Positions 1 to 11,812 of a stretch of 64,000 nt of DNA are shown here, one piece after another. A program made the translations under genes and the position numbers. The first letter of the stretch is position 1. The number at the start of each line of letters is the position of its first letter. The notes under the pieces were generated by a model, which saw only the letters and a program-made list of their open reading frames with translations, did not search any database and was not told where the DNA came from. The DNA comes from Chlamydoabsidia padenii (taxonomy: Eukaryota; Mucoromycota; Mucoromycetes; Mucorales; Cunninghamellaceae), in assembly GCA_025330725.1 (NCBI GenBank), contig JAIWND010000039.1, positions 164,924 to 228,923 of the forward strand, given 5' to 3'.

Positions 1-527
1 AATCTCATTCCCTTCTTTTATAAGTAGACGACGGTTGCTCGCTTCGGCTTCTCAATTCAATCACATAAGTGCTCTTTTTTCTGAACGGCTTAAATACATG
101 ATTCGTTTACATCGAAATATTTTAGCAGTATCATTTGAATTGTTAGTTCCGAATTCCTTTATTGTGGATCAACCGAGAATTCAGGGGTAATTTGTTACTC
201 GGCAAGATTAGTTTGACTCCGACTACCCCGCATTTTCCCACTACTGCATCTTTTCTTAACGCACTTAGAGCTAAAAAATAAAGGTCAAGGTCAACTTTTT
301 TAATACTTACTGGCCCCTACAAAGATAGTCCCACTTTACTTTATTGTAATCAGGCCCCCTGGTGTGTATAGTAGCTCTGAATCAAGACTTAATTAAACAT
401 GTTCCCCGCTTTTTTTTTCACATGCTGATGAATAAAACCCAATTATTAAAACAGCGCCGGTAACGTTAATCTCTCAAACTTCTTTTATCCCCTTTTTATT
501 CCTCATCCTTTTTTTTCAATACTCACA
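1..527. other. Intergenic / 5' flank of ACADM
   Basis: I see no gene here. The stretch is AT-rich and presumably holds the promoter and 5' UTR of the acyl-CoA dehydrogenase gene. CCCGC-type words occur near 228 and 406. The last ~45 bases before the ATG are pyrimidine-rich and end in an ACTCACAATG start context. Confidence 0.5.
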
Positions 528-1987
528 ATGCTTCGTACTCTTCTCCATTCTTCTATTCCAAAGTCCAAACATGGTCTTGCTGTGATGACTCGACCATTCT
601 CGTCTGGTCCTAGCGATGGGTTGTCCTTTGGTTTATCGGAAGAACAACGGTCCATTCAAGAACTGGCTCGCAAGTTTGCTAAAGAAGAAATCATTCCTGT
701 GGCAGCTGAACATGATCGTACTGGTGAATACCCAACTGGTAAGCATGACAACGAAGAGGGAGGAAAAGTCATCTAATTAATTCTTTCTTGTATATAGAGG
801 TGATCAAGAAAGCGTGGGAATTGGGACTTGTCAACACTCATATCGAATCGAAATATGGTGGCAATGAACTCGGTGTATTGGATAGTGCTCTTATTACTGA
901 AGAACTAGCCTTTGGTTGTACAGGTAAGTAAAACTTCACCTATTATTATTAATAATACTCATTACTAACCATACTGTTTAGGTATTCAAACTGCCATTGA
1001 AGCCAACAATTTAGCCGAAGCCCCCTTGGTAGTAGCCGGCAACGATGAGCAAAAACAAAAGTACCTGGGCAGAATGACCGAAGCACCTCTGATGGCATCG
1101 TATGCCGTCACTGAACCAGGCTCCGGCTCAGACGTAGCAGGACTCTCCACACGGGCGGTACGTAAAGGCGACGACTGGGTGTTGAACGGACAAAAAATGT
1201 GGATCACCAACTCAGGCCATGCCAACTGGTTCTTTGTCCTTGCCCGCACAGATATGGAAGCCAGTACGGGCAAAGCCTTCTCGGGCTTTATTGTCGATGC
1301 AGATACACCCGGGATCCAATTGGGACGTAAAGAAATCAATATGGGACAACGGGCTTCGGATACACGTGGTGTGACGTTTGAAGAGGTCGTGGTGCCTCAT
1401 GCTAATCTTTTAGGTGAACCTGGTCAAGGATTCAAGATTGCCATGAATGCATTTGATGTCACTCGACCATTGATTGGTGCGGCGGCGGTGGGGTTGGCTC
1501 GTCGGGCGATGGAAGAAGCTACACAGTATGCTTTGGAACGCAAAACCATGGGAACGGAAATATTTAATCATCAAGCTGTGGCATTCATGTTGGCGGATAT
1601 GGCGTAAGTATCAAGTGTAGGAGGGGGATGATACAGAAAACTCATTTTATCTTTTTTTTTTTTTTTTATGATGATAGGATTGGGATTGAAAGTGCACGCA
1701 TGATGGTGTACCGATCTGCCTGGCTACGTGATCACAATATTCAAAATACTTGGCATGCTTCTATTGCTAAATCATTAGCAAGTGATGTGGCCAATAAATC
1801 AGCAGCAGATGCGGTCCAGATCTTTGGAGGAAATGGATTCAATACAGAATACCCTGTGGAAAAACTCATGCGTGATGCTAAAATCTTCCAAATTTATGAA
1901 GGTACTTCTCAAATCCAACGTTTGATTGTCTCTCGTGGTTTGGCTACTATGGCGAAATCTGGTGCTAGCGCTTTGGGTGGATTGTAG
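528..1987 (+). CDS. ACADM: Medium-chain acyl-CoA dehydrogenase, mitochondrial
   Basis: FAD flavoprotein for the first step of mitochondrial beta-oxidation, oxidising acyl-CoA to trans-2-enoyl-CoA. Four exons read as 528-738, 798-923, 982-1603 and 1678-1987 join in frame to about 422 aa. The N-terminus (MLRTLLHSS, then TRPFSSG) is a basic, serine-rich mitochondrial presequence. Family signatures are present: [14 protein letters not shown] and [10 protein letters not shown] around the flavin and substrate site, the C-terminal [16 protein letters not shown], and [12 protein letters not shown], which carries the catalytic glutamate. Similarity to animal MCAD is high over the whole length, so it was assigned to the medium-chain class over short-chain or isovaleryl. 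Exact chain-length preference cannot be read from sequence. Confidence 0.93.
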
Positions 1988-2292
1988 ATTAGATTTAGTC
2001 TAGTAATAAATGTAATACCTGTTAACTCGTTCAAATAAAATGGACATATAAAGATGGATAATAGACAATTTATTGGATGATCAATGTAAAAGGATGTATT
2101 CTAGTGTATGTACTGTATATATGTATGTATAAATGTTGTATGACAAAGTGTGATTTAATAAACAATGAATTTGGAGTGGGGGGGGTATGGCTAATGGCTA
2201 ATGGCGTCGTAGTCTTCTATCACAATGGCAGGTCCAGTATATCCCTTCTATTCAAAATATAAAAATAAAAAAAAGAGATAGAAGTGGGTTAG
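1988..2292. other. Convergent 3' intergenic region
   Basis: This lies between two convergent genes. AATAAA-type words follow the ACADM stop (near 2007 and 2035). Short open frames here have no splice or family support. No further gene is seen. Confidence 0.5.
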
Positions 2293-3550
2293 TTAAAAAT
2301 GCTCTGATTTGCACTTTTTCTTTTCTTTTACCTTTTGAGCCACCACCGAGTACCATGCCATATAAGTTTCATTGGCTTCTATTTCTGTCAACATATCCAA
2401 ATGTAAACCATCCAATTCCTTCTCCGTTGTTGCTTTTGATAGAATCCATTCCTGACTGCATGCTTTAATCGTCCGTTCCCAGTATTGTACCATGAGTGAA
2501 CCCAAAGCCCCACCGTATTTTCCTATTGGTGTATGAGTATGATGAATCCGCATGTCTTGTAAAGTATTCAATGGTGCCAGACGATTCGGCCATGGATTAT
2601 AGGCTGCTGGTTGTTGTTGGTTCAAAAGAGATGCCGATATTCTTTTACTTGATGATGTATCGATCACTATGAGAGAGAGAAAGAATGAGTTGTTGTTGTT
2701 GTTTTTTTCCAATAAAAAGATCCCTTCTGTACTTACATCCCAAGATGGTAGACATGGCAGGACCTGTATCAAATAGATTGGCATAAGGTTCCACACATTC
2801 CAAATGAGCCCCTCTTTTCATCACCCTGACAATCTCTTGTAGTACATTGTCCCACCCATCGTCAGGCAATGTGTCCAGCATTGATCGTATAAAGACATAG
2901 TCAAATGTGTCGTTTTCGTAAGGTAGTGGTGCCGTCATAATATCAACACGTTGAAAGACAAGGTTTTTCTGCATTGTTCTAGATAGAAGAAAGGTGAGTC
3001 TCTTTTGGATGACTGGGTTTCCAACTTACATGTTGGGAAATACGTTCTTATCGACATCAATGCCAATAAAGTATGAGAGAGGGTATTTCGTTGCCATGTC
3101 CTACGTATCATAGTTGTGTAAGTCATCTTGTCGAGCCCTTTACTACTTTTTTTTTTATTTTTTTTATTACCATTGACCAAAAGCCTGCTCCACAGCTTTC
3201 AAAGAGAGAGAGAGAGAAGGTGTTAGAAGGTCGAGTCGTTTTCAAGTGGTTTCACTTACCCAATGTCCAGTACTTCACATCCACCTGATAATAAAGATTG
3301 TGCTACTGGTGCCATAAAGTCACTATAACATACGAGTTAGTTCGCCATTTGGTTTATTGTTTTACATTTACCCGTCAAAAGCCATTTGTAAAGCATTGTG
3401 TTGTACCCAAGACTTTTCAATATAATCCTTTGTATTCGGTATTGGTTTCCAAGGTTTAAGTATTTTGGTCGTGCTAGATCGCCATTTCGATTTGAGATAG
3501 TTGGTCAAAGTAGTCGGTGTTGTTGGAGTGGAAGAAGCTGTGGTAGTCAT
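2293..3550 (-). CDS. SAM-dependent class I methyltransferase
   Basis: Probable small-molecule or protein methyltransferase; the substrate is unknown. Six exons (3372-3550, 3260-3322, 3171-3195, 3030-3100, 2737-2978, 2293-2666) join in frame to about 317 aa. The joined exons rebuild SAM motif I, EVLDIGCGAGFWSMDMA, split over three exons, followed by the acidic strand-2 end IGIDVDKN and a post-motif FDYVFIRSMLDTLPDDGW. One exon is only 25 nt, and without it the glycine loop is lost, which supports the model. The ACADM gene is convergent and TAM41 is divergent. It resembles generic fungal methyltransferases, but I cannot name an orthologue. Confidence 0.8.
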
Positions 3551-4153
3551 ACTTGTAAAAAGATGTAGGCAGTAGAAGAACGGGGTAACACTTCTTGTGA
3601 TAACAAACCTAGAGTTTAGTAGTGAGTAATAAAAAAAAAGTAGAGGGGAAGAGTAGTAGTTTAATGAGAAACTATCATTCTTATATAAAGAAAAAAAAAG
3701 TAGGGGGGGGGGAGAAGAAGGAGAATGTTTTATACTGTGAAAGAAGAAAGAAAGTGAATATTGTCGGAGATTATATTAGGCTGAGCATTCTCGTTGCCAT
3801 AGGACACCTCATTTTCTTTTCTCGTACCCCTGAACGCCATCATTTGAAAGAAAAGGAATCATAATGTGGGGTTTTTATTCTCTATAGTAGCTTGAATTCA
3901 ATATGATCAGAGTATAGTAAGGATTATTGTTAGAGGTCTACGTTTTGATCTCTTTGGGTGTTGCATTTGAGCAAGTCGAAGCGGGGCATCAAAACAAGGA
4001 GACACTATCGAGGCCTCTGATTGGCTGGCCAGTGTCAGCCTTTTAGATATAAATTAAAGAGGCAAATATGAAAAAAACCCCACTCTTTTCTCAATCACTT
4101 TCATCTTTTTTTTTTTACTTTCCATCTATACGAACAACTATACAACACTCAAC
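3551..4153. promoter_or_regulatory. Divergent promoter region (methyltransferase / TAM41)
   Basis: About 600 bases separate two divergent start codons. A reversed CCAAT box (GATTGGCTGG) at about 4019-4028 is followed by a TATA-like GATATAAATT near 4046 and a pyrimidine-rich stretch leading to the TAM41 ATG. A GCGGGG word lies near 3980. No gene was found. The open frame at 3622-3864 is low-complexity A/G sequence. Confidence 0.5.
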
Positions 4154-5789
4154 ATGTTAAAGGTAAGAGAAAAAAACAATATGAATGACATTGACTGTAT
4201 CTTGTGATTGTACTAACAATACACTTCATGGTACAATCAAGTGTAGTTTATTCCCCACACCATTCGACACACTGCTCCCAAACTGTCTCCTCATCTAGGT
4301 GTTATCCAATTCTACAGCACTGTACAAGACACTCACTCTAGTCATTCTCCTTCTTCTCCACCACCGACTACGTTTTCCTTTGACCAACATGGAAAACCAC
4401 CGGTGAAACAAAATCAACTATTCAACGATGAAACACGGCTTCACCTTGAACGGTTACGACAACATCACTTTCATGCAACCAATCTACCAGACTCACCCGA
4501 CTTTGGCACCAATCAATACTTGAATATTAATGAAGAACTGCGTGAACAATTAAAGGCGATTGTTGCTCAATTCAATGCACCTATTCGATATGCGTTTGCT
4601 TATGGTAGTGGAGTCTTCCGACAAGACGGTTATGATGAAAAAGTAATAATTAAAAAAACATATCAACAAGTATGGCAGACAACTCATTAATTTTTATATT
4701 TATTGTATAGAAGAAACCTATGATGGACTTTATCTTTGGTGTGAGCCATCCTGGTCATTGGCATGATTTGAATATGCAACAACACCCTCATCATTACTCT
4801 GGTTTACGTCTATTGGGATCTAATACTATATCAAAGTTACAAGATCATGTAGGTGCCGGTGTCTATTTCAACCCCTATGTTGAAGTCAATGGCATGGTAA
4901 GCACACTAGGTGAATCATCGTACCGTATTTTAAACACTTTTTTTAATTGAATAGATGATCAAATATGGTGTAGTATCTATTGATAAACTGTGTAGGGATC
5001 TCATCGATTGGGAAACTTTGTATTTGGCAGGTCGGATGCATAAACCAGTCAAGATTCTTCGTGATGATCCACGTGTACGACTCGCTAACCAAGTCAATCT
5101 CACTGAAGCTGTCCGGGTGGCCTTGTTGACTCTGCCTGAAAAATTCAACGAGGAACAATTGTTTGAAAAGATTGCGGGTATTAGCTATGTGGGCGATTTT
5201 AGGATGATTGTAGGCGAAAATCCAAACAAGGTCAAAAATATCGTCCATGCTCAACTGGATCACTTTAATCGACTCTATTATAGTCTTTTGGATGATTTAC
5301 CAAATGTCACTGTCCTCAACAATGGTCAATTCCAGGTAACAAAATTAAAATAATGGGAACATGGATGGTAGGATAGGATACTTATTTATCTCTTTAGCAA
5401 AACTTGAATCCCAAATACCGTGGTCTCATGATTCAAAAACTGCCAAGGACTTTATATGATCAAGTCTTGAGTCAACATCGAACCTATGCCTCTCGGAACA
5501 AACTGGATTTACCTTACAACAAGTCGGAAATGTATCAACAAATTGCAGGATCATCGGATTTACAAAGTTATATGGATCAAGGCAAGTGATGATTAACATC
5601 ATATGATAGCTTACTAACCAGGAGGGACTTTTTTTTTATGTGCATAAATTATATATAGCTCTGCGCTCTATTATAGCCAAACCTGCAATGACACAAAGTG
5701 TTAAGGGCATCTTTACTGCTGGAATCACAAAATCAACTCGCTACGCTGGGGCGAAACTAGGCAAATGGATTAGCAATAGAAAAACTTGA
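4154..5789 (+). CDS. TAM41: Mitochondrial phosphatidate cytidylyltransferase TAM41
   Basis: Makes CDP-diacylglycerol from phosphatidic acid and CTP at the matrix face of the inner membrane, the committed step toward cardiolipin. Six exons (4154-4162, 4247-4642, 4711-4896, 4955-5335, 5398-5581, 5659-5789) give about 428 aa. Family signatures are the nucleotidyltransferase-like YAFAYGSGVF and MMDFIFGVSHPGHWH, then LYLAGRMHKPV and the GDFRMIVGENPNKV region. The first exon encodes only three codons, and the N-terminus is basic and serine/threonine-rich, as expected for import. The fifth intron uses a GC donor (G|GCAAGT), because no GT fits the frame. Length and order match yeast Tam41. Confidence 0.9.
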
Positions 5790-6017
5790 TTGTTTGTAAA
5801 AAAAAATAAAAATGAGAATAATGATGTATATGCACTATATGAATGTGAATGATATGTCTGTGTGGGTACTGTGATTGGCTGTCCATTTTGCACTCAAAAA
5901 TTTTTTACCCGCTTCGGTGGCTTTGCCCTTTCTTTTTTTTTTTTATATTTGTGTTGTGCTTTTTTTTTTGTCTCTCTCTCTCTCTTTCTTCTTCTCTTCC
6001 ATTAAATCTATATCAAT

Positions 6018-6226
6018 ATGGCTCACGCTAACGTTTGGAACTCTCGCCCCAAGACCTATGGCAAGGGCTCTCGTCAATGGTAATTAGTTAGACAACAAAA
6101 TAAAGGATATACAGAACGAACCTATTTCGACACATTCATCATATACACCACTCACATGTATACACCACTACCAACATCTCTCACTTGATTCACCACCGGA
6201 TATATGACACTATATACTAACCTCAT

Positions 6227-6259
<33 letters not shown>

Positions 6260-6470
6260 TTATAATTTATATATCATTTATTGACGTATTTAGCCGTGTC
6301 TGTGCTCATCAAGCTGGTTTGATCCGCAAGTACAACCTCAACATCTGCCGTCAATGTTTCCGTGAATACGCCAACGATATCGGTTTCCACAAGGTAAGGG
6401 AAAAAGAAAAACTGCTTAAGAAGCTCAACTGTATTAACTCGATACCACTTTTTGTCACTAGTACCGTTAA
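6018..6470 (+). CDS. RPS29: 40S ribosomal protein uS14 (S29)
   Basis: Small-subunit zinc-binding ribosomal protein. Three exons (6018-6079, 6294-6393, 6462-6470) encode 56 aa, the normal size. The product starts [19 protein letters not shown] and carries the two CxxC pairs, CRVC and CRQC, of the uS14 zinc site. The last exon is nine bases (Tyr-Arg-stop), preceded by a TTAAC branch sequence and CTAG acceptor, and gives the expected GFHKYR end. The first intron is long for this region (about 214 nt) and pyrimidine-rich. A reversed CCAAT box (GATTGG) lies about 145 bases upstream of the ATG. Confidence 0.93.
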
Positions 6471-6736
6471 AAGCATAGTTTACTTGTTATCCTTATCATC
6501 TCAAATAAATACATCCATTGTTATTTATTGCCTCTACTTGTCGTTGCCGTTTTATATGTGTGTCTGGTGTGATATCTTTTGTGCAGTGCCAATTTAGTAT
6601 AGGGTGTGCTGCTTGATGCAGACGGGATTTGAAAAACAGAATAAATGGGCATCTTTTTTTTTTACATCATACTCTTCTCTTTCTTCTCTTCATCCTTTTC
6701 TTTTTTTTTATATATACATATATACTATCACATCCA

Positions 6737-7618
6737 ATGACCATTCCTGACTATTATAGTATCCTCGAAGTACCAGTAACGGCCACTCAAGACCAAATAC
6801 GTCAAGGTAAGTTGGGGGGGAAGAAACTGGCTTTATTGGAACACACTCACCTCTTTCTCTCTTTTATAGCTTACAAAAAACAAGCCTTACTCCATCATCC
6901 TGACCGACTTCAGTCCACTGCTACTCCAGCCGAACGAGAAGAAGCAACCAAACGATTCCAACAGATTGCCGATGCACTTTATATCTTGGGAAACGAACAA
7001 AGACGAAAAGACTATGATGCATCTAGACAACGACAAGGTACCTCGACTCATTCCGAACCTCATACCACGGCCAGTCAAGCTCATCATGTCTTTGGCAATG
7101 TATTTGAAGATTTGTTGAAACCTGAAGGTATAGTATGTATCACATCACATCATAGAAGCTAACTCCGCTTGGTTTAGTGGATCGACCTGGTTATATCTGG
7201 AGAATCTTGGGTGCAGGTGCAGGTAAGGAAGGATCATGATAAAAAAAAAAAGGAATATGGCTCTCACATTACCCAATCATGCGTATAGGTGCTGCTCTTG
7301 GGTTTATCATTGGCAATGTGGGTGGTGCTGCTGTCGTAAGTAAAAATGGATGTCTCCCAAGGAGTCAAATGATTCATTTTTCTCATCTTCTTTTAGGGCG
7401 CACTGGCTGGGAAAACCCTTGGGCAAATCAGGGATCATAAAGGTAAGGAAAAGATCCACACAAAAAAGAGAGAGACATTAACCAGTTTTTTTTATTGTTT
7501 ACCAGGCGTATCCGTTTACACAGCCTTCCAACGCTTGAACCTGGACCAACGAAGGGATATCTTGACCACTCTGCTCACAAGGTTTTTGATGAGCGGGTCA
7601 GCTGGTGTGATGAAATAA
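6737..7618 (+). CDS. J-domain (Hsp40-type) co-chaperone with glycine-rich C-terminus
   Basis: Likely stimulates an Hsp70 ATPase. Six exons (6737-6806, 6870-7127, 7178-7222, 7289-7335, 7397-7442, 7506-7618) give about 192 aa. Residues ~4-70 form a J domain beginning DYYSILEVPVTATQDQIRQ, with the essential HPD in LLHHPDRL. It has no G/F-rich region or zinc-finger domain, so it is class III. After a polar linker, residues ~120-165 are rich in glycine and alanine (GAGAGAALGFIIGNVGGAAV, then GALAGKTLG). This looks like a glycine-zipper or membrane-inserting segment. Cellular location is not certain. Confidence 0.8.
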
Positions 7619-7798
7619 TCAACAATCACTTTTTTTTTTTTATAAAAACACCCTACATAGTATAGTTCCCCCCCTTTTTTTTTAAAAAAAAAAATAGTGC
7701 TTTATTATTTATTTGTTGGTAAATGACGTATCTTAAATAAATAAACTATACAACTTTTTTTAAAAAAAAGAAACTAGATATATACTAGAGGGGTGCTA

Positions 7799-8552
<754 letters not shown>

Positions 8553-8729
8553 TGTAGAAAAAAAGGGGGAAGGGGAAGAAAGGAAACCTGGGAAAAAGAA
8601 AAAACCGAGCAGTTTTAAACTTTTTAGTCGGCGTTTGAAAATCGATAATGTGTCATCTATGCAGGGTTCACAATCTTCGTTCCCTCTTTCACCACTTTTT
8701 ATATCTTTCATCCACTCAATTATTTTCAC

Positions 8730-9378
8730 ATGGCTTCATTTTACCAACTCCCAAACGAATTACTCCCTTTGGCCGTGACCCATCTGGATTCAACTAAAGA
8801 TCTGTATGAATGTGTCCCCCCGTAAGTCAGCTGGTACAAAATGACAATCAAGAAACTCTGGTTTGCACCCCAAAAAATGGATCCACAGGGACAAGTCCAT
8901 GTGGTTATGGCTCGTTCTGTATCTATTAGTCCATCTCATTGTCATCCATTGGCATTCGCTTGTTTCCCCCGGTTTTTATATTCGCAAACTTGTATTCAAA
9001 TCGGTGATCTGATCAAACACATTATATTGTCTTATACCCCTCGGGTGGAAGATTTGACGTTTTTGTATCACAAGGTAACCTGTATAGGCTTTAAATGTAT
9101 TATTCACCTTTGTCCCCACCTGACCAAAACTTGGTAGACATTTCTTGTTAGACTTGGGCAGGCGTTGTTTTCATCTACAACATGTCCAGCTTGTAGGTTT
9201 ACACATCATTGGTACCAACAGTATCATCCATATGATGTCGTATTGTCTTGAATTATCAATGGTGGATCTCTCGAATTGTGGCATTGCCTTTGATAGGCAC
9301 CTTCTTCAAAGTGAATGTCTGAATAAAAGTAATTTGGAGTATCTTAAACAAATCGTCTCACCTGGTGCTCGTAATTGA
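8730..9378 (+). pseudogene. F-box / leucine-rich-repeat protein, probably broken
   Basis: Residues from the ATG at 8730 read as an F-box (LPNELLPLAVTHLDSTKDLY) and continue after an in-frame TAA (8822-8824) with WYKMTIKKLWFAP, a typical F-box end. The downstream frame shows LRR-like text (RVEDLTFLYHKV, HLCPHLTK), then needs a one-base shift near 9121-9131 to continue as LGRRCFHLQHVQLVG and ELSMVDLSNCGI. The candidate introns at the lesions would be only about 9 and 14 nt, too short for this genome. The intact gene would be a substrate receptor for SCF ubiquitin ligase. A sequencing error is an alternative to true decay. Confidence 0.55.
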
Positions 9379-9579
9379 TTACTCTCCTATTGTATTTGAG
9401 GTGACCTGCCCAGTTGGATGACAATCTATCATTTGCAGTTTACCCTGTATTATCATTATTAGTTTTATTAATTAAATAAAATCAACAATAAAATATACAA
9501 TGTTTAAAAGTAGGTGAAAGAAATGATCAAAAGCAATCGTACATAGGAAAAGAAATCAAATAGTCAGTTAGTACTGTGA

Positions 9580-9817
9580 TCAGCACCTTTTGTCTATGGA
9601 AATGATAAAAAGTACCACCAAAGTGCAGTGTGTGTGGGTTGCGATAACTTCCCAGAAAAAATTGAACTTGATAAGGAAAGGAGACAAATGGAAAGAGAGA
9701 GAGAGAGCAAATTCATACCAAGCGGCCAGCGTTACTACACAAATTGTTTGATTGTATAACCGTTGCAGCCTGAATGACCACATTGACAGTGGCAGAAGGA
9801 GAGCGGAAAGAAGACAT
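9580..9817 (-). CDS. Small hypothetical protein (61 aa, two exons)
   Basis: I do not recognise a family. An ATG at 9817 opens a 33-codon exon (MSSFRSPSATVNVVIQAATV...) ending before a GTATGA donor. An acceptor after TTATCAAG joins in frame to FNFFWEVIATHTH... and a hydrophobic LVVLFII segment near the C-terminus. The N-terminus is free of acidic residues and rich in serine, so a small mitochondrial membrane protein is conceivable. Evidence is only the open frame and plausible splice sites. Confidence 0.3.
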
Positions 9818-9885
9818 AATGGATGAGGAAAGAAAAAAAAAGTTAAAGCACAGTAGAGCCTTCTTATAGGATATATGTAGGTTAA

Positions 9886-9945
9886 AAGCCAAGCACCAAG
9901 TCCCTTGTTTCAGTTTGTTTGAACTTGTGTTGACTTTTACCTGTC

Positions 9946-10014
<69 letters not shown>

Positions 10015-10530
10015 GTTGAAGAGGAAACCCACATCGTATTCAAACCCCGCTTTCCTTGATTCCCTACCAAGATTTGGATGGGCTCTCCTCGCTCCATTGT
10101 TAAAGGATGCTAATGATTAAAGTGGCGATGTGAATACTATAACTCATTTCCAACATACTTTACCACAAAATTCAAGCGCCAAGATTCTTGTGTCAGTCTG
10201 TCCAAGCTTGTAATGAGTTTTACCTGTCTTTTGCAGAAGACTTTTTTTACAGATAGAAGCTAAAATCATATTCAAATACCACCAGTTCCTAGTCAGAATT
10301 GGAAGGAGCTTTACCGCTCCATTGTCATTGGATGCTAATGACTAAAGTGGCCATGTGGACACTATAATCCATTTCTAATATACTTTACTTCAAATTCAAG
10401 TACCAAGGCCCTTGTGTTAGTATGTTTAGACTTGCAATGACTTTTACCTTTCTTTGCGACGAAAGATATATTTTTTTCTAGACGAAAGAAAACTTCATTT
10501 TCAAACGCGGTTTATAGGATCAGATGTTCT
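9886..10530 (+). repeat. Degenerate tandem repeat, three units of ~225 bp
   Basis: Three imperfect copies start near 9886, 10172 and 10394. Each opens with a CAAG(T/C)xCCAAGxxxCTTGTGT-like phrase, followed by TTTTACCT, a segment reading ATGCTAATGA(T/C)TAAAGTGG, and CATTTC(C/T)AA(C/T)ATACTTTAC. The first unit is longer by about 60 bases because it holds the poly(A) tract at 9952-10011. No coding potential is seen. The repeats stop just before the promoter of the first secreted-protein gene. Confidence 0.65.
9952..10011 (+). repeat. Poly(A) tract, about 60 bases
   Basis: An uninterrupted run of about 60 A residues lies inside the first unit of the degenerate repeat. The other two units have a short T-rich stretch at the matching position. 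It could be a replication-slippage expansion or the tail of an old retroposed transcript. Confidence 0.85.
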
Positions 10531-10656
10531 TCATCTATTACCATTTATGTTTCATATTACCAATACACACCGGTTTACGGACCTTGAACCTTTCAGTACA
10601 TCTTTTCGCCATTCCTAATGCCGTTTTCAAAAAAAAAAAAAAAAAAATCTTGAAGG

Positions 10657-10664
10657 TATAAATA
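10657..10664 (+). promoter_or_regulatory. TATA box of secreted gene copy A
   Basis: TATAAATA followed by GGGTGATTAAAAGTTTAC lies 50 bases before the ATG of copy A. The same block precedes copies B (11761-11768) and C (12749-12756). Copy D has the altered form TACAAATA (14016-14023). Confidence 0.7.
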
Positions 10665-10706
10665 GGGTGATTAAAAGTTTACTTTTTTCCTGCCTTTACA
10701 GACAAA

Positions 10707-11015
10707 ATGAAGTTTTCTGGTTTGAGTTTGCTTGCAGTACCTTTCTTATTAGCTGGTGTGGCCTCGGCAGAAGATCAATTCACGCTTGTTTATGCGGATG
10801 GACCGGAAATGGTTGATTATGGAGCATGTAGCCCTATTACAAAACCAGATGGCACCCCATTGAGAATAATCGAACTCTCGGATTTTTCATTGTGCACTGT
10901 TTCAAGTGACCAATTCTGCCACTTGAAAGATATTAAGGACCGTATTATGCTGCCCCCAGGGAGATATCCAGCCCCAGCGGCTCCCCATGGCTATATCTCA
11001 TGCAAAATGCATTAG
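10707..11015 (+). CDS. Small secreted cysteine protein, tandem copy A
   Basis: Single-exon gene for a 102-aa protein of unknown function. Residues 1-21 (MKFSGLSLLAVPFLLAGVASA) are a clear signal peptide with a cleavage site near Ala21. The mature part holds four cysteines spaced C-x21-C-x7-C-x27-C, suggesting two disulfides, and a basic C-terminal end (SCKMH). It is the first of four tandem units of about 1 kb, with a TATA box 50 bases upstream and an AATAAAG near 11102. No known family could be named. The spacing around CTVSSDQFC and a later G-x-Y recalls beta/gamma-crystallin-like or killer-toxin-like secreted folds, but this is a guess. It is likely extracellular or bound to the cell wall. 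Confidence 0.8.
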   Translation: MKFSGLSLLAVPFLLAGVASAEDQFTLVYADGPEMVDYGACSPITKPDGTPLRIIELSDFSLCTVSSDQFCHLKDIKDRIMLPPGRYPAPAAPHGYISCKMH

Positions 11016-11812
11016 AAAAGGCTCCATGTTGGTTTTCTTTCTCTCTTAACCTATTAAGTTACTCTTGAATCCATTCTTTCTTTTGATGACGATAGTGCGA
11101 TAATAAAGAGGATGATGATAATTAAATAGAGGTATTGGTGTATTTCCAAATGATGAAAAACCCTTATCATCAATAAAGAAACCCCATGGAGGTTTACATG
11201 GCACTTTTACCGTTAGCCCGTATGATATGCCGCTCTTTTACATTATGTATCGATTTTTTACATTGATCGGGGCTGGAATATATTTCAGTCCCGCGAGGGG
11301 GTCATTATATGCCGGAGTAATAACTTTACAATGTTGATGTATCCAAGCATTTTGTTGGGATGAGATATCTTGTACAAATTAAAAACTATAAGCGTTTCAA
11401 AACAGCGTCTAATCTTTGCATGAACCTTTCAAATAAAGCAATATTGCCATTGACATTCAAACACCGACATTCATGCAAAAAAAAATCAAGTTGATTTCCC
11501 GCTTTCTCGCCGTCCTTCCCCTTTTTCGATAAAGTTACAGTTTTCAGGTAAAATAAAAACATAAAAAAATGCTTTCAGTTTATAGGATTGAGTGAGGTGG
11601 ATGAGAATGGAGGAACCGAAATCTAAGTATGTCTCTTTTTTGTTCCAGTTCTTGAGCTACCGACATGCGCTCCGAATACATACCGGTTTACCGACCTTGA
11701 ACCTTTCAGTACATCTTTTCGCCATTCCTAATGCCGTTTTCAAAAAAAAAATCTTGAAGGTATAAATAGGGTGATTAAAAGTTTACTTTTTTTTTCTGCC
11801 TTTACAGACAAA
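11016..11812. other. Intergenic spacer of tandem unit A to B
   Basis: Holds the 3' region of copy A (AATAAAG words), then the promoter of copy B. The part from 11016 to about 11500 repeats almost exactly at 12125-12610. A TTCATGCAA word (about 11471) and a CCCGC word about 20 bases later lie ~330 bases upstream of copy B. No further gene is seen. Confidence 0.6.
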
